This document shows, one piece after another, positions 39,656 through 50,159 of a DNA stretch of 64,000 bases (positions are counted from its first letter, which is position 1; each line of letters opens with the position of its first letter). Under the pieces are notes generated by a model. It was not told where the DNA came from, did no database searches, and worked only from the letters and a program-made list of their open reading frames with translations. The DNA is from Ariolimax columbianus (Eukaryota > Mollusca > Gastropoda > Stylommatophora > Arionidae): assembly GCA_036924085.1 (NCBI GenBank), contig JAVGWX010000006.1, positions 41,631,746 to 41,695,745 of the forward strand. Reading direction: 5' to 3'. The position numbers were made by a program, and so were the translations under genes.

Positions 39656-40084
39656 GAAGTTGAAATGATTTAGCAAAAGTACAGAGCAACAATGGATAAA
39701 CAATATATTTGTGGCTATTACGTTCTGCAAGGTCAGACCTGGTTTTTAAATGAGGCTCAGTGGCGGAACATTTCTTCGTACGAAATGAGATGTCTTTGGA
39801 CGCGTATTGGTGTCAAAAAACAGATCAAATCAGACATGAAGACATTTGGAATATGGTGGAAACTACCCTTTGTGCTGACTAGATTTATAGGTTTGAATTA
39901 AGACAATTTGCATCAAAGATCAACTGCCATTTCGTGCTTACAGCACAAGATGGTATGGCTTCAAGGCACGAGGCAGACCGTATGGCTGTTGAAAGATTGT
40001 ATAATAATAATCCTACAACAACACCCGATTACAATGGCAGATAAAAACACTTGGTCCAAGAGAGATGACTTAAGCTCCCCATGG

Positions 40085-40530
40085 AGCCCTACGTACATTT
40101 CGGAGTACAACTGAACTATACTGCACACTATATGTATGACACCAATCCTAGAATATATCAGAACAGCATGAAAACTGCTAACAGTTCAAACTTTGACAAA
40201 ATAGATATCGTCGAAAACTAAGCCATGAGACATGTACGAATTGGTGGTGGGGAGAAAGGAAGGGAGGATGGGCAAAACACGTTAGATCACTAGAACGGAT
40301 TACGAATATGCAAATAATAAAGGACAGAAAAGCAGCAGAGCCCAACAATTAGATGAGACATCTAGAAGGCTAATAAACAACCTAGTATATCATAAATAAA
40401 AGTCATACAATTTTATAGCAACAGCACAGAAAAAGTGGAAAACAGATCTAATATATAGCAGACCAGGAACAAAACTAATTCACATTTGCTTCCAGGCTGT
40501 GAAAAACGACTCCTAGATAAGATAGGAAAA
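40085..40530 (+). pseudogene. Decayed Jockey-like LINE fragment (RT C-terminal part)
   Basis: Broken plus-strand frames contain MTPILEYIRTA, NSSNFDKIDIVEN and AMRHVRIGG, which line up with RPVLEYGIAAW..., KENFDKISKLKNQAMRVKTG of the J1 copy at 60430-61050. Followed by LERITN and IIKDRKA-like pieces. Very degraded; the family match is by layout. Bases 40531-41179 show no clear element. Confidence 0.55.
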
Positions 40531-41179
40531 GTTCTCGACGCTGTAAGAAAAAACAGCCAGGCGGAATCATAGAAAAATAGCCTTACAGAAACTTAAAAAT
40601 ACCCAGACAGAAACATAAAAAAACAGGCAAAGAGAGCAATAAATACAGAAATAACATTTTGAGAAATATTAGCCAATCAACAGCTTGCCCCATGTGTGAG
40701 ATGAACCAGCAAATAAATGCAACAGGGAATGATGTGGAAGGCCGGCGAACAATAAAACTCAACGGCAATATGACGATTCACAAGTTACTCCGGAATAGAG
40801 TAAGAGTTCTTGAAGACTGCAACAGACCTTTCATCGATAGATGAAAACACTGCGCAGACAAACAATACGGACAAAGAAATTGAAAGTAATACTCTATAAA
40901 CTAAAAACTGGCATCATACCACAAGAAATCGGGTGATGAAGTCAGAAGTTGAAAGGAAAGAAAAAAGTAATGTATTCAGAAACACTTCCTGGATGTAATC
41001 CAGAAGAGGCACATCTGAAATCAAAGATATATTTCCATCAAACTGCAGTGAACAAACCAGAAACATGAGTATTCCCGCACCGAAAAATGGTGTCAAAGAT
41101 ATGCAAAGGGATGGATGGAAATCAAAGAAGAACTTGCAACAGTGCATAGTATGTCATATCTTATGTGGAGTTCTCCGAT

Positions 41180-41960
41180 CAGATCAGCGTCAGCATCAAC
41201 TAAGTCCTTTTCAACTGACTGTCTCCAAACATCTTGATTCTGGGCAAATGATTCCCAGCCTTCGGATGTCGCGTGAATTAATGTTCCGATTGCGTCCGTC
41301 CTTCAATCGCAGTGTTGGACGGCGGTTCTTCTATCTCCAATTACCACTGTCCATAGACGATATTCTTTGGCAGTCTGTTGTCTTTCAACTGGTAAACACA
41401 CACCAACCATCGAAGGCGTCGTTGGCTCATCAGCGAGTACATGCACGGAGTGCTTCCTCACTGTAAAATCACATTATGCTGCCCTCAACTCTTCCTACCC
41501 AATCATCCATATACGCCGTAGACACTTCAAGTGAAAGGTGAGCCATGGCTTGTGCTTAGCGCAAGTGCTCCAAGTCTCGCTGCCATACATGAGAGTGCCA
41601 AGAATGCAGATCTGATATACTGGTACCTTGGTGTAGTGAGAGAGTGCATTGTTCACATAGAATCTATTCGTCATTAAGGGGTTTCTGTGGCGAAGTGGTC
41701 AAGCCGTATGCCTCGTGTTGAAACGATCGGGTTTCAAATTCGAGCTGTGACGATCGGTGAATGATGGCAATTTTTCCGGAGATCCCTGGGTTCATTGCTG
41801 ATTTGTTCGTGATTTGTGTGATGCTCTCGGCAGGCGGGGATACCTTTATGCTGAGAGAGACCTAACCATATGGGGAAACCTGAGACGATGAAGTCGAGCC
41901 CTCCCCTTTAAATTTAGCCTTTAATCGTCATTTTCTGTATCTGAGTTAGTCACATATGTA
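41180..41960 (-). pseudogene. LINE C-terminal region, interrupted by SINE C
   Basis: On the minus strand: NNALSHYTKVPVYQICILGT, LMYGSETWSTCAK, FHLKCLRRIW, SMYSLMSQRRLRWL, LKDNRLPKNIVYGQ. These are successive landmarks of a LINE C-terminal region. The part upstream of the NNAL motif is separated by SINE C (41676-41924). Frameshifts throughout the 3' part. Confidence 0.8.
41676..41924 (+). mobile_element. SINE C copy 1 (tRNA-derived) with 8-bp TSD
   Basis: GTTTCTGTGGCGAAGTGGTC gives box A (TGGCGAAGTGG) and CGGGTTTCAAATTC is a box B-like element. TCGTCATT flanks it at 41668-41675 and 41925-41932. A second copy, minus strand, is at 54465-54625. Its insertion into the LINE at 41180-41960 shows it is younger than that LINE. 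Confidence 0.75.
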
Positions 41961-41964
41961 TGCG

Positions 41965-42120
41965 TCTCCATTCTTCACTCCTCATGTTGGATCCATTAGT
42001 ATATGCCTGGATCAATGCTTCCCTGGGGTACAGTTCACTGCTCATGTTGTTGACCCATCAGTATATGCCTGAAGCTATGCTTACCTGTAGTACAGTTCAT
42101 CAATCATGTCACATGTTGCT
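41965..42120. repeat. ~75-bp tandem duplication
   Basis: TTCACTCCTCATGTTGGATC, CATTAGTATATGCCTGGATC and ATGCTTCCCTGGGGTACAG recur as TTCACTGCTCATGTTG, CATCAGTATATGCCTGAAGC and ATGCTTACCTGTAGTACAG; a third partial unit starts at 42086. Bases 42121-42514 are unassigned. Confidence 0.7.
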
Positions 42121-42514
42121 GCTTTCTTTTGAAGCGCATTTTGCTGTCCCATGGGAATAACAAGAGATGAAATGTGAGAAACGAAGTTGGAAAGCGCACA
42201 CGCTACCGACATCCCCCAGCAAACGTGACCAGACTAACCATGGAACCTACAGGAGACGAGAGGTAGACAAAGAAATACTTGGAAAAGAAACTGTTTATTA
42301 ACTTTAATTATCGGACCTCGACTGGAGAAAGTTAGAAAGAATTATTGAAGACCAAACTTGCTGAGGTGGGATGCCAATTGAATACTCCGCGAATGGAGAG
42401 ACCTGCATCTATGTTGACGATTGGTACCAAAGGGGGAAGACTTGATAGATGCCCGAAACCAGTGATGTGGCTGAACAGTCGCTACCGTTAATGAACCTCA
42501 GCTTGGCAGCAAAT

Positions 42515-43010
42515 AAACTTCTTCGATCAACTCATATTATGCTTCTAGCACGGCCAGGTTCGCGAAAGAGGCTGTGCACTTCAGGTCTTCACCGGTTCCT
42601 CATTGCTTTTCGAGCATGGTCGCTCCTCCGGGCTAGACAATCTCTCTTAGGTCTGCATTAGTGGGGCAGTGCTGCATGATATGTTCTTGTGTTTGCTTGG
42701 GTGCTCGCAATTGCATGTGGCGGTGTCTGTGAGACAAATTATGTGGAGGTGGACCTTGAGTCTGCAATATCCTATTCTGAGTTTAAAGATCTTTGTCTCC
42801 CCCATGTATGCCAAGTTTGTCTATACTGTCATTTTCTAGCTTGTATTCTTTGTACTGGTGTCTCCATTCCGTTCGCTTGCTGAGTGTCTTTGCTTCTGAA
42901 TAGCTCTGGGGATGAAGAGTCTGCATGTAGGCACTTTCAGATTTCGTGAGCTTGTCTGTCTCGTCGTTACTAAGGATACCAAAGGGGGTTGGAATCAACT
43001 GAAAGACTAG
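42515..43010 (-). pseudogene. J2 Jockey-like LINE, RNase H C-terminal fragment
   Basis: A minus-strand frame (42998-42783) contains SNDETDKLTKSESAYMQ (the GNExADxLAK region of RNase H), SYSEAKTLSK and EWRHQYKEYK. The downstream DNA matches 24430-24600, for example GAGCATGGTCGCTCCTCCGG against GAGCACGGACGATCCTCAGG on the plus strand. The family's 3' tail is not seen here. Confidence 0.75.
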
Positions 43011-43014
43011 ATTT

Positions 43015-43082
43015 GTTGTTGTTGTTGTTTTTTGTTGCTTCTATGGTAGGTGGGGGACTGAAGAGGTGGGGGGGGGGGGGGA
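43015..43082. repeat. (TTG)n and poly-G runs
   Basis: TTG repeats at 43014-43036 and an uninterrupted G run of about 14 bases before 43081. Bases 43083-43784 hold nothing recognised. Confidence 0.9.
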
Positions 43083-43784
43083 GTAATCTGATGTTATATA
43101 TTATTTCGTCTAAGTGTTTATTGTTAGGGGCTTAAGATGGCTTGGGGTACACTCATGGAATCTGTTAGAAAGTCCGTTTTTGTTGTACTTGTATTTTGGC
43201 TGATAAGAATCTGGGTTGCAAAATAATGAAACAACTTCATGAGATATAAAACAGAAACGACTACATTTAGAAATTTGGTAAGATCTACCTCTTTTGGTGT
43301 ATATATAGCGAGACCAAAAACAAGATGATTTGGTCATTTCATGAGAATGCAACACGAGCAATTATCACTACGCACATACAGCACAAGATAAGCGGCTACA
43401 GGGCATGAGGAAATCCTGACGATGACATAATAGAAATGCAGCAGCCGACGAAACCCACTTGACATAAAGTCGGGTAATCTGCTTTCCCCACGTGGCATAA
43501 CGACCCACGAAGACGGACAAGTAGGTAAGTATAACAATCCTCAAGTGATTTCTTCACTTTTTGTCTAAGAAGTTGGATTTCATCTGCAGTAGTTGTTACA
43601 CTCTCAAAATGCTTTTCCGCATTCAGTTTCGATGTTGCTTCCTTGTGCTTCCTCGCTCCAGAAATACACTCAGACATAACGTACAGTTCAAACGAAAAGT
43701 CCTGTCAGAAAAAAACAAGAAAGACGGATCTAGTTATGCTGGCCGACATCAGACGAAAACAAAGTAGGATGGACTGATCTGTCT

Positions 43785-44030
43785 ACTGAAACGATTAGGG
43801 CGGACACATACAAACCCGAATCTGTCCATATCAATACATGAATATGTCAGAATAATGAGATTCTCCCGGATGCGGGGAAAGGTAATATCGGTGCGAAGAT
43901 TCAACAGAGCGATCAATCTATGATTGATCATTTATGTTCGGTATATTGTAATCTGAAATTAAGTTCTCCAGTTAAATATAATATGCTTAACACAATTGTG
44001 TGGGTTTAAGATATGCAGTATGCACGAAAG
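43785..44030 (+). repeat. Detached copy of the R47 macrosatellite unit without the SVG insertion
   Basis: CGAATCTGTCCATATCAATA, GATTCTCCCGGATGCGGGGA, GATCATTTATGTTCGG and TTAAGTTCTCCAGTTAAATA match 52600-52800, which also lacks the SVG insertion seen in the units at 48235 and 50160. It is an empty-site reference about 1.7 kb outside the main array. Confidence 0.75.
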
Positions 44031-44049
44031 AAAATCAGTAGCGTAAAAC

Positions 44050-44262
44050 GTGAAACGTCAGTGAACAATCCATGGGAACCGGGTTCGAATCACGCCATGT
44101 CCAGTTTGGTAAGACACAGGCATTTTTCTTGGTACGATCGTTCCGCCAAGTAGGAACAGTAATTGCAACCTACCGTTCTACACACATGTCAAGAAACTGA
44201 TAACAACCATGAATGTTGGCGGTTGTAAGAAACGACGTTCTGCAAAAAACATACCAAGTACA
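44050..44262 (+). mobile_element. SINE E copy outside the duplication
   Basis: CGGGTTCGAATCACG is a near-perfect box B. The body TGTCCAGTTTGGTAAGACAC, TAATTGCAACCTACCGTTCT and GGCGGTTGTAAGAAACGACG matches SINE E at 28860 and 38908 but is diverged, so those two are identical by duplication and not by recent transposition. Confidence 0.8.
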
Positions 44263-44297
44263 TTTTTTGACAGTGTAAGGCGAGCGGAGGCTGAAAA

Positions 44298-44684
44298 TTG
44301 CTTGAGCACGTTCAAAAGATATATATATTTCTACTTCTTCTTTTTCTTCTTCTTCTGCGTTCGTTAATTATTCTTGACCTTCTGCTTTCGGTCATGAGGA
44401 AAAGTAAGATGGCCGCGCCTGACTGGCTTCGCTTTCGACTAGATCAGGGAGTTTCGTGTTGTTTTCCTATATTTGCTGGTTCCTGTTCGGATTATAATTC
44501 ACAACTCCTTCACCAGGTTGTATCCAGGACTTTATTCTATGGAATGCATGTGCTTTCGTTCGGTTATCTTGTTTTTATGCTGCATCTTGCTGTGGCTGTG
44601 CGTGGCTTGAACCGTGAGAACACAGTCCAAAATGGAGATGAACGTTCTGCTTCACTGCACCACATAATTCAGCCCAGGTTATAA
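44298..44684 (+). other. Unrecognised 128-codon frame
   Basis: The frame begins in a CTT-rich run (Leu repeat, residues ~12-20) and continues as MRKSKMAAPDWLRFRLDQG, SCCFPIFAGSCSDYN and a hydrophobic stretch around LSFGYLVFMLHLAVAVRGL. I do not recognise the family. The start is inside a simple repeat, so the N-terminal part is not trustworthy. It could be the 5' coding part of a retroelement. Bases 44685-45299 hold two further small frames with no recognisable motif. Confidence 0.25.
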
Positions 44685-45299
44685 CTACCCATCGGCCTTA
44701 CTATGTGGACTAAAGCCGCCGACCTAATGCCCTCTTTCACCGGACGTTACGCTATATCTCTCCCAACGTTGTATTCACAGCAAAGCAAATGTCACGCTGA
44801 TCCGAAGGTGCACACAATCCAGAAACCACTATGGCGGAACGCGAAAGAAATAAGGATTCAAACACGGACGGACAAGGAAAGCAGATTCAAACATTGGTTC
44901 AACATACACTCCTCGCGGCCCTCATCCCGATGTTGCGGAGTACTGGGCTTCACATGGGGAGTCTGCAGGGATTTCAGTCAACACACTACGCACGAACAAT
45001 CCTCCGCAGTTGGACATGGTAGTGGTTGATCGTCGCGGGCCTTTGACGCCTAAGCGAACATTTTTATTATTATCCTGCATTCGTCTTGAAAAGGACATTG
45101 TGACATTGTGTCGTGATTTTTAGTGAGACTGTGATATATGGAACTTTCGACTGAAGCATCCGATTTCTACACCTATCAAACAGACACCTCCCATTTCAGC
45201 ATTTTTCGACCGACACATCCGATGTTAACAGTCTCTTCATTTTGGGTTTGCTATCCAAATGCTATCTCTATTCACTTTGCCAGACTATACTAGTGCAGT

Positions 45300-45572
45300 G
45301 GAGACGGCGTGGGCTAGTGGTTAAGTGCCACAGCTCACAACTCGAAGGTGCTGGGTTCTATCCACATCACAGTACCGGCCGTTACCCCGGGGAAGCAAAC
45401 TCTTAGAAAATGCAGGAGGAAGCAGACCCTTACATAAAATTAATGCTGAAGTGGATGCACTGGGTCGACAGGAGCAAAACAAAAAACTACAGCGAAACGC
45501 ACACCTCCTTGGGGATTAGAGATAAATAAAGCAAACGCAAAAAAACACCAAAACAAAAAACAACTAAATAAA
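45300..45572 (+). mobile_element. SINE A copy 2 with perfect 11-bp TSD
   Basis: ACTAGTGCAGT flanks the element at 45289-45299 and 45573-45583. It has the SINE A head (GGCGTGGGCTAGTGGTTAAG; box B decayed to GGGTTCTATCC), the CGGCCGTTACCCCGGGGAAG core and an A-rich end. The intact duplication shows a fairly recent insertion. Confidence 0.92.
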
Positions 45573-45589
45573 ACTAGTGCAGTCTGCTT

Positions 45590-45680
45590 TGTCTTGAGAC
45601 GCCACTTGGATGCCGAATAGGGCGTTGGTCAGCTGTCGATCGCTGACCCTGATTCAAGCAGTTAGCTATATCGTTTGCTG
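45590..45680 (-). mobile_element. SVG fragment with one 33-bp VNTR unit
   Basis: CGAATAGGGCGTTGGTCAGC is the reverse complement of the GCTGACCAAGACCCTATTCC stretch in the SVG copy at 50160-51100. It is followed by GCTGACCCTGATTCAAGCAG, a diverged single unit of the 33-bp array at 25617-26235. This links the two arrays to one family. Confidence 0.65.
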
Positions 45681-45999
45681 CTGTCAGCACATCTTATGCT
45701 GCTTCTTCCGCCCAATATATAGATATATATGTACTTTTTTTCGTCGTTGTACGATCTCTTAAAAAGGTAACGGTTATCCAAGAAATACTAGTACGCTGTT
45801 TACGGGGCATTTTGCCATCATACCGTTTATCCTTCGAATGTGTTGAGGAGGTCTATCTGTCACTCTGATCTGCTGAACAAAACGAAGAATAAGAAAACGA
45901 GTAAGAAGAATAAGAAGATGAGCAAGAAGAAGATATCGGACTCAGTGTGTTTTATTTACCCTCTTTCTACGAAGTCTTGTTTTGTCTTAACTTAACTTA

Positions 46000-46475
46000 A
46001 CCTAACGTCTTTATACTGGTTTAGAAGACCCTGCAGAGTCTGTATACAGCCAGTTACATTTACATCACCTTGCTCTAAAAGCTATGCGCATCCAGTTTAT
46101 TCTTAAATGCATTAACTGTCCCTGCCTCCACTACCTCCCCTGGCAATGCATTCCAAGCAGACACCACTCTCTGACTAACAAAATATTTCCTAATATCCAA
46201 CCTGGACCTCTCTTCCTTACGATCACTTCCTTGCTCCTATGTTTAATATTTCTTTTTATCATACCTAACATTGCATTTGCCTTTTTCACTGCTACCTTAA
46301 CTTGCTCACTCACCTTTCCTGTATGATCTATTATAACACCTAGGTCCCATTCCTTATCTATCTTTCTAATATTGTTTTCTCCCATTCTGTAATTATGTTC
46401 CATATTGGATCTACCCATGTGGATAACTGTACATTTATCTACATTACACTCCATTTACCAGCTTACAGACCATTC
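46000..46475 (-). pseudogene. CR1/L2-like LINE C-terminus inside R47
   Basis: The minus strand reads MECNVDKCTVIHMGRSN, YRMGENNIRK, KEWDLGVIIDHTGKVSEQVK, KKANAMLGMIKRNIKHRSKE, then KRG/ERSRLDIRKYF and WNALPGE in shifted frames. These are the segments after the catalytic box and at the C-terminus of CR1/L2-type LINEs; the part between HRSKE and RSRLDIRK has been deleted. It ends with the same 3' terminus as 5606-5800 and 30875-31070. The insertion splits the head of an R47 unit. Confidence 0.85.
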
Positions 46476-46654
46476 TCGCATTTTATCTAAATCCGACATC
46501 AATATATCCACTTCCGCATATAGTCTTATTCACTTGTGTCGTGAGGCGCCGTGGGGAGCCGGAGTTTTCTGCCCAGATTCAGATGGGTATACCTTTAAAT
46601 GTATGTCTTTCTTGAGTTTGGTATTTGCGTCTTCTCTCTCTCTACAAGTTCCGA

Positions 46655-46998
46655 GTGGTCTTTGTGTATGACAAGAACAAGAATAGCACCACTGCCTCAC
46701 AAAAAGCATGTCGAAAGAGGCGACTAACTGTGTGACATGGTATAACACTGACCATGGTTAAGTGCTTTGCTTAGAGCATCACAGATGACGCCTAACAGGC
46801 TGCGGGTCTACTTTGCTCGTGTTTGAGTTTATTAAGATGAACTCGCACATCGGTTAACCACCAAATGCAGTGGAGTATGAGGCTGCTCAAGCCTAGCCCG
46901 CTAATCAGGAAATCCTTTTCCCGGCTATATTCAGCTCATAACAGAGCTGCTACGTGCATATGGGCATCTGCCCCTGTAGAAGTACCGGTCAACTAAGA
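46655..46998 (+). repeat. Interspersed repeat family H, copy 2
   Basis: GTGGTCTTTGTGTATGACAA, AAGAGGCGACTAACTGTGTG, GACGCCTAACAGGCTGCGGG, CTCGCACATCGGTTAACCAC and CCCCTGTAGAAGTACCGGTC match the other H copies. It lies within the DNA that interrupts the first R47 head. Bases 46999-47290 have no recognised feature. Confidence 0.8.
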
Positions 46999-47552
46999 AC
47001 TCTCTACAAGTCATGCATGTAAAGTAACAATGTAAAGATCCCGTTTCACGCCACTCGGTGTATGGGAGATATGGTGTTAGGCCCATGTTATTTTGTAACT
47101 CACGGCACATATTGGTGACATGGTCAGCACCACGCCGGCGACCTTTACTTCCAAGGTCTTTTCTGGTACCCAATTTCTGAGGCTTGGTCGACTACATGAG
47201 TCAGTTTGCGATATAAAACAAACAGATAATTAAACCCTGATCGTTTGGTTAGGAAGCCAGTGAATTAGCAACTGCGCTACCGCGTCACCTAGTCACAAGC
47301 TAGACACAAGCATGTGTGCAGAAATAAAATAGTCCAAACCAAACAGTGTCCAAAAACAGCACCAAAAACAAAGCTAGTTAAGTCTGAGGACATCCGAGAC
47401 AGCCGCAGTAAGGGAACGACTGTCACGCTACTGGGACAAACACCGAGGCTTCCGAATACGTCCATATTAATCAACTATTATGTCAGAGCCGTGGGATTCT
47501 CTAGGGGTCTTTGTGTTTGACATGGACAAGAATACACTGATAATTTAAAGAA

Positions 47553-47722
47553 AAATGAGAAGAAGAAGAAAAGGAAGAAGAAAAACAAACAAACAAGAGG
47601 AAGAAGAATAGGAAGGAAAATAATAAGCAGACAGAGAATAAGAAGGTTGAGTACAAAAAGAGAAAGATAATGGAGAAGGATGCTGATAAGAAAAGAAGAA
47701 GAAGAAGAAGAAGAAGAACAAT
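47553..47722. repeat. Purine (GAA-rich) tract within an insertion in repeat H
   Basis: AGAAGAAGAAGAAAAGGAAG-type sequence. The whole 47537-47874 segment appears to sit inside an H repeat: GACATGGACAAGAATA at 47520 and GACAGGGACTAGAATA at 47875 are 14/16 identical and could be its target-site duplication. Confidence 0.6.
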
Positions 47723-47860
47723 GATATGTTGGTGTTCTTTGGTGTCTGCCCTAGTAGTGTGAAAGTCAATCTCTGACTATGTCTGTCTCTGTACACAGCC
47801 TTAGATAGCTTTTTTTCTGGGGCTGTTTTTGAAAACTTTCATTTGAACTGTATTATTTCT

Positions 47861-48221
47861 GGACTATGAATGTATGACAGGGACTAGAATAGCACCGCTG
47901 ACCCGCAAAGAGCATGCCATAAGAGGCGACTAACTGTGTGATATAACATAACACTGGCCTTGATTAGGTGGTTTGTTAACAGCAGCACAGATGGCGCCTA
48001 ACAGGCAGCGGATCTACTTTACTCTAGTGTTTAAGTCTAATAAGATGCACTCGCACATCGGTTAGTCACCCTCCGCGGCACTTGTTCCAACGAAGCGGAG
48101 TAATAAGCTGCTCGAGCCTAGCTCGCTAAGCAGGAAATCCTCCTCCCGGCTACATTCAGTTCCCACCAGAGCTGGGACCTGCACAGAGACATCAGACCTG
48201 TAGAAGTACAGATCGGCTAAG
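47861..48221 (+). repeat. Interspersed repeat family H, copy 3
   Basis: AAGAGGCGACTAACTGTGTG, GGCGCCTAACAGGCAGCGG, CTCGCACATCGGTTAGTCAC and AGACCTGTAGAAGTAC are all present. Its 5' start (GGGTCTTTGTGTTTGAC) is at 47507, separated by the segment described at 47553. Confidence 0.8.
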
Positions 48222-48234
48222 ACATGAACAGCTT

Positions 48235-48640
48235 TTCTGGGTTCGAAGGTTCAGAATGCGTTAGTTCTATAAGGGCTAAAGATGCACCACAGTGAATGAA
48301 CTGACATTAATGTCGGCGGACCAGCGCTGACCTAGACCCTATTCCGCCTCCAAGCATCGGCCCTAATAATAGGCTACACTAGTGTGGTCTGGGTAAGTGA
48401 ATAAGGGTCGAGGTGGAAAGACAGACCCGGTACGCAAAAAAAAGCCAGCTGAAATCAGATGCATCGGGCCGAAAGGCGCAAAAATCGCAGACTCCCTGCA
48501 AATTACTACACAACGTCACAACGCGTTTTTCGGACGAACGCAGAAGAAGAAGACCAAGCAGAAGAAGAAGAAGAAGATAAAAAGAAGAAGAAGAAGAAGG
48601 AGAAGCGGAGGAGGAAAGAGAGGATAAAAAAGATGAAGTA
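48235..48640 (+). mobile_element. SVG retroposon inside R47, single VNTR unit
   Basis: Contains CACAGTGAATGAACTGACAT once (the 23-bp unit that is repeated ~18 times at 50235), then CCAGCGCTGACCTAGACCCT, ATCGGGCCGAAAGGCGCAAA, AATCGCAGACTCC and the end GAACGCAGAAGAAGAAGAC followed by a purine tract to 48640. It is the unexpanded counterpart of the copy at 50160-51100. Confidence 0.8.
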
Positions 48641-49299
48641 AATTATTTACTTTATCATTTATATTAGTGATGTCGTAATATGACAGGAGGATCCTAGGTC
48701 AAATATGAAAATAATTGACACAAACGAGTGGATTTACGACATGCAGGATACCATAAATAAGATCAGAAGGGTATATCGATTGCGTGAGTTTGTACAAGCT
48801 ACATAGACATTTCTTCTTCGCCGTCGTCTTTGGATCTCAAATAATCTCTGAGGTTTTCCTCGAAAAGCTGGCACGTTGGCTACATGGAATCGTGTCATCA
48901 TACCGTACATCCATCCAATGAGATCTAAGAGATTATGATGTATGTCTGTGGGTCTTCAGGCTGCTTCTGTTAATCAGATCAATATCTGGTTCTGCAGTTG
49001 CTTGTTCGCTGTCTGAATATTGTCACTTAATCTCCTATTTGTAACGAATGGTAAGCTCATTATACAGCAGACTGCTGCTTGTATTGCATGTGCGATGGCT
49101 CTGCAAAGTGACAGGAGAGAATAAGATCACGGCCATAATGAAATAATGTCGTAATAGGTGAATAACAGTGCGGTCTAAATACTCTGGTATAGAAGACGCT
49201 ACATCTCGTGACCCTGTTTGCACCGAAATTTATGCAGGACAAATTTATTCTGAGAATGACGGAACATTCTTTGTTTTCTAAATGAAGCTCTAAAAGAAA

Positions 49300-49862
49300 A
49301 AGGTTGAAGAAGAAGAAGGAGACGACAATGACGGAGGAGGCGAAGGAAAAGGAGTCGCAGGAGAAGGAAGGTGTAGACGAATGAGGAGGAGAAGAAGACG
49401 AACCAGAAAAAGAAGAAGAGCGGAAGACAAGGGGGACGAAGAAAAAGGAGATGAAAAAGAATAAAAAGAAAAAAAAAGAAAAAGGAGAAGAAAACAAATA
49501 AGAAAAAGACAAAGAATAAGAAGGAGGTTGGAGTAGAAAAAGGAGGAAGTGAAGAAGACGAACCAGAAGAAGAAGAAGATGAAGAAGAGGAGGATGAAGA
49601 AAAGAAAGAAGAAGAAGAAGAAGAGAACAGATAATAGAAAAGAGAAGAGAAGAGAAAAAAGAGAAAAGAAAAGAAGAGAAGATGAGGACGAGAAGACGCA
49701 AGAAGATGGTGAAAAAGAGGAGGATGAAGACGAAGAATAAGAAAAGGAAAAAGAAGAAGAAGAAAAAGGGTAGAAGAAGAAGAAGAAACAGAAGATGAGA
49801 ATAGAATAGGAGGAGAAGGAAAAGGAATAAGAAGAATTTGAAGACAAAGATGAAAAAGAAGA
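49300..49862. repeat. Long purine tract (GAA/GAG-rich)
   Basis: About 560 bp almost without pyrimidines on the plus strand, ending at the R47 junction. Frames on both strands (Phe/Ser/Leu-rich on minus, Lys/Glu-rich on plus) reach over 200 codons only because stop codons are rare in such DNA. Confidence 0.95.
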
Positions 49863-50159
49863 AGATATCCCACTCAGTATGTCTTATTTGTCATTTATCT
49901 ACGAAGTTTAATTTTTTTATGGAAAACATCAATTGATGTCCTCAAGTGTATTTGAGATTTTCATTGTCTCTCTCAACGTCTCACATATACGCAGAAATAA
50001 TGCACATTTCAAAGGAAGAGATTTCAAAAACAACACAAAAACAAAGCTAATTAACCCTGTCTACGTCCTAGACAGAAACAATCAGAGGGGGACTGACACG
50101 TCACTTGGGCGGACATCAATGAACGATTCTGTTAGAACCGTGTGATTCTCCATTGTACA

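Larger units (their letters stand above)
36949..39677 (+). repeat. Segmental duplication, copy 2 (~2.73 kb)
   Basis: Direct copy of 26967-29735. It lacks the ~55 bp that precede the 19-bp array in copy 1 (29373-29427) and has a longer (CTT)n run (37620-37663). It contains family D (37310-37555), the SVG 3' part (37618-37850, minus), the 12-13 bp array (37895-38217), SINE E (38908-39303) and the 19-bp array (39419-39655). The left flank is the J2 fragment, the right flank unrelated DNA. Confidence 0.97.

Noticed and set aside
49060..49873. Frames over 180 codons rich in Phe, Ser and Leu that look like membrane proteins
   Set aside because: They read the complement of a purine tract in all three frames. 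Composition alone explains them.
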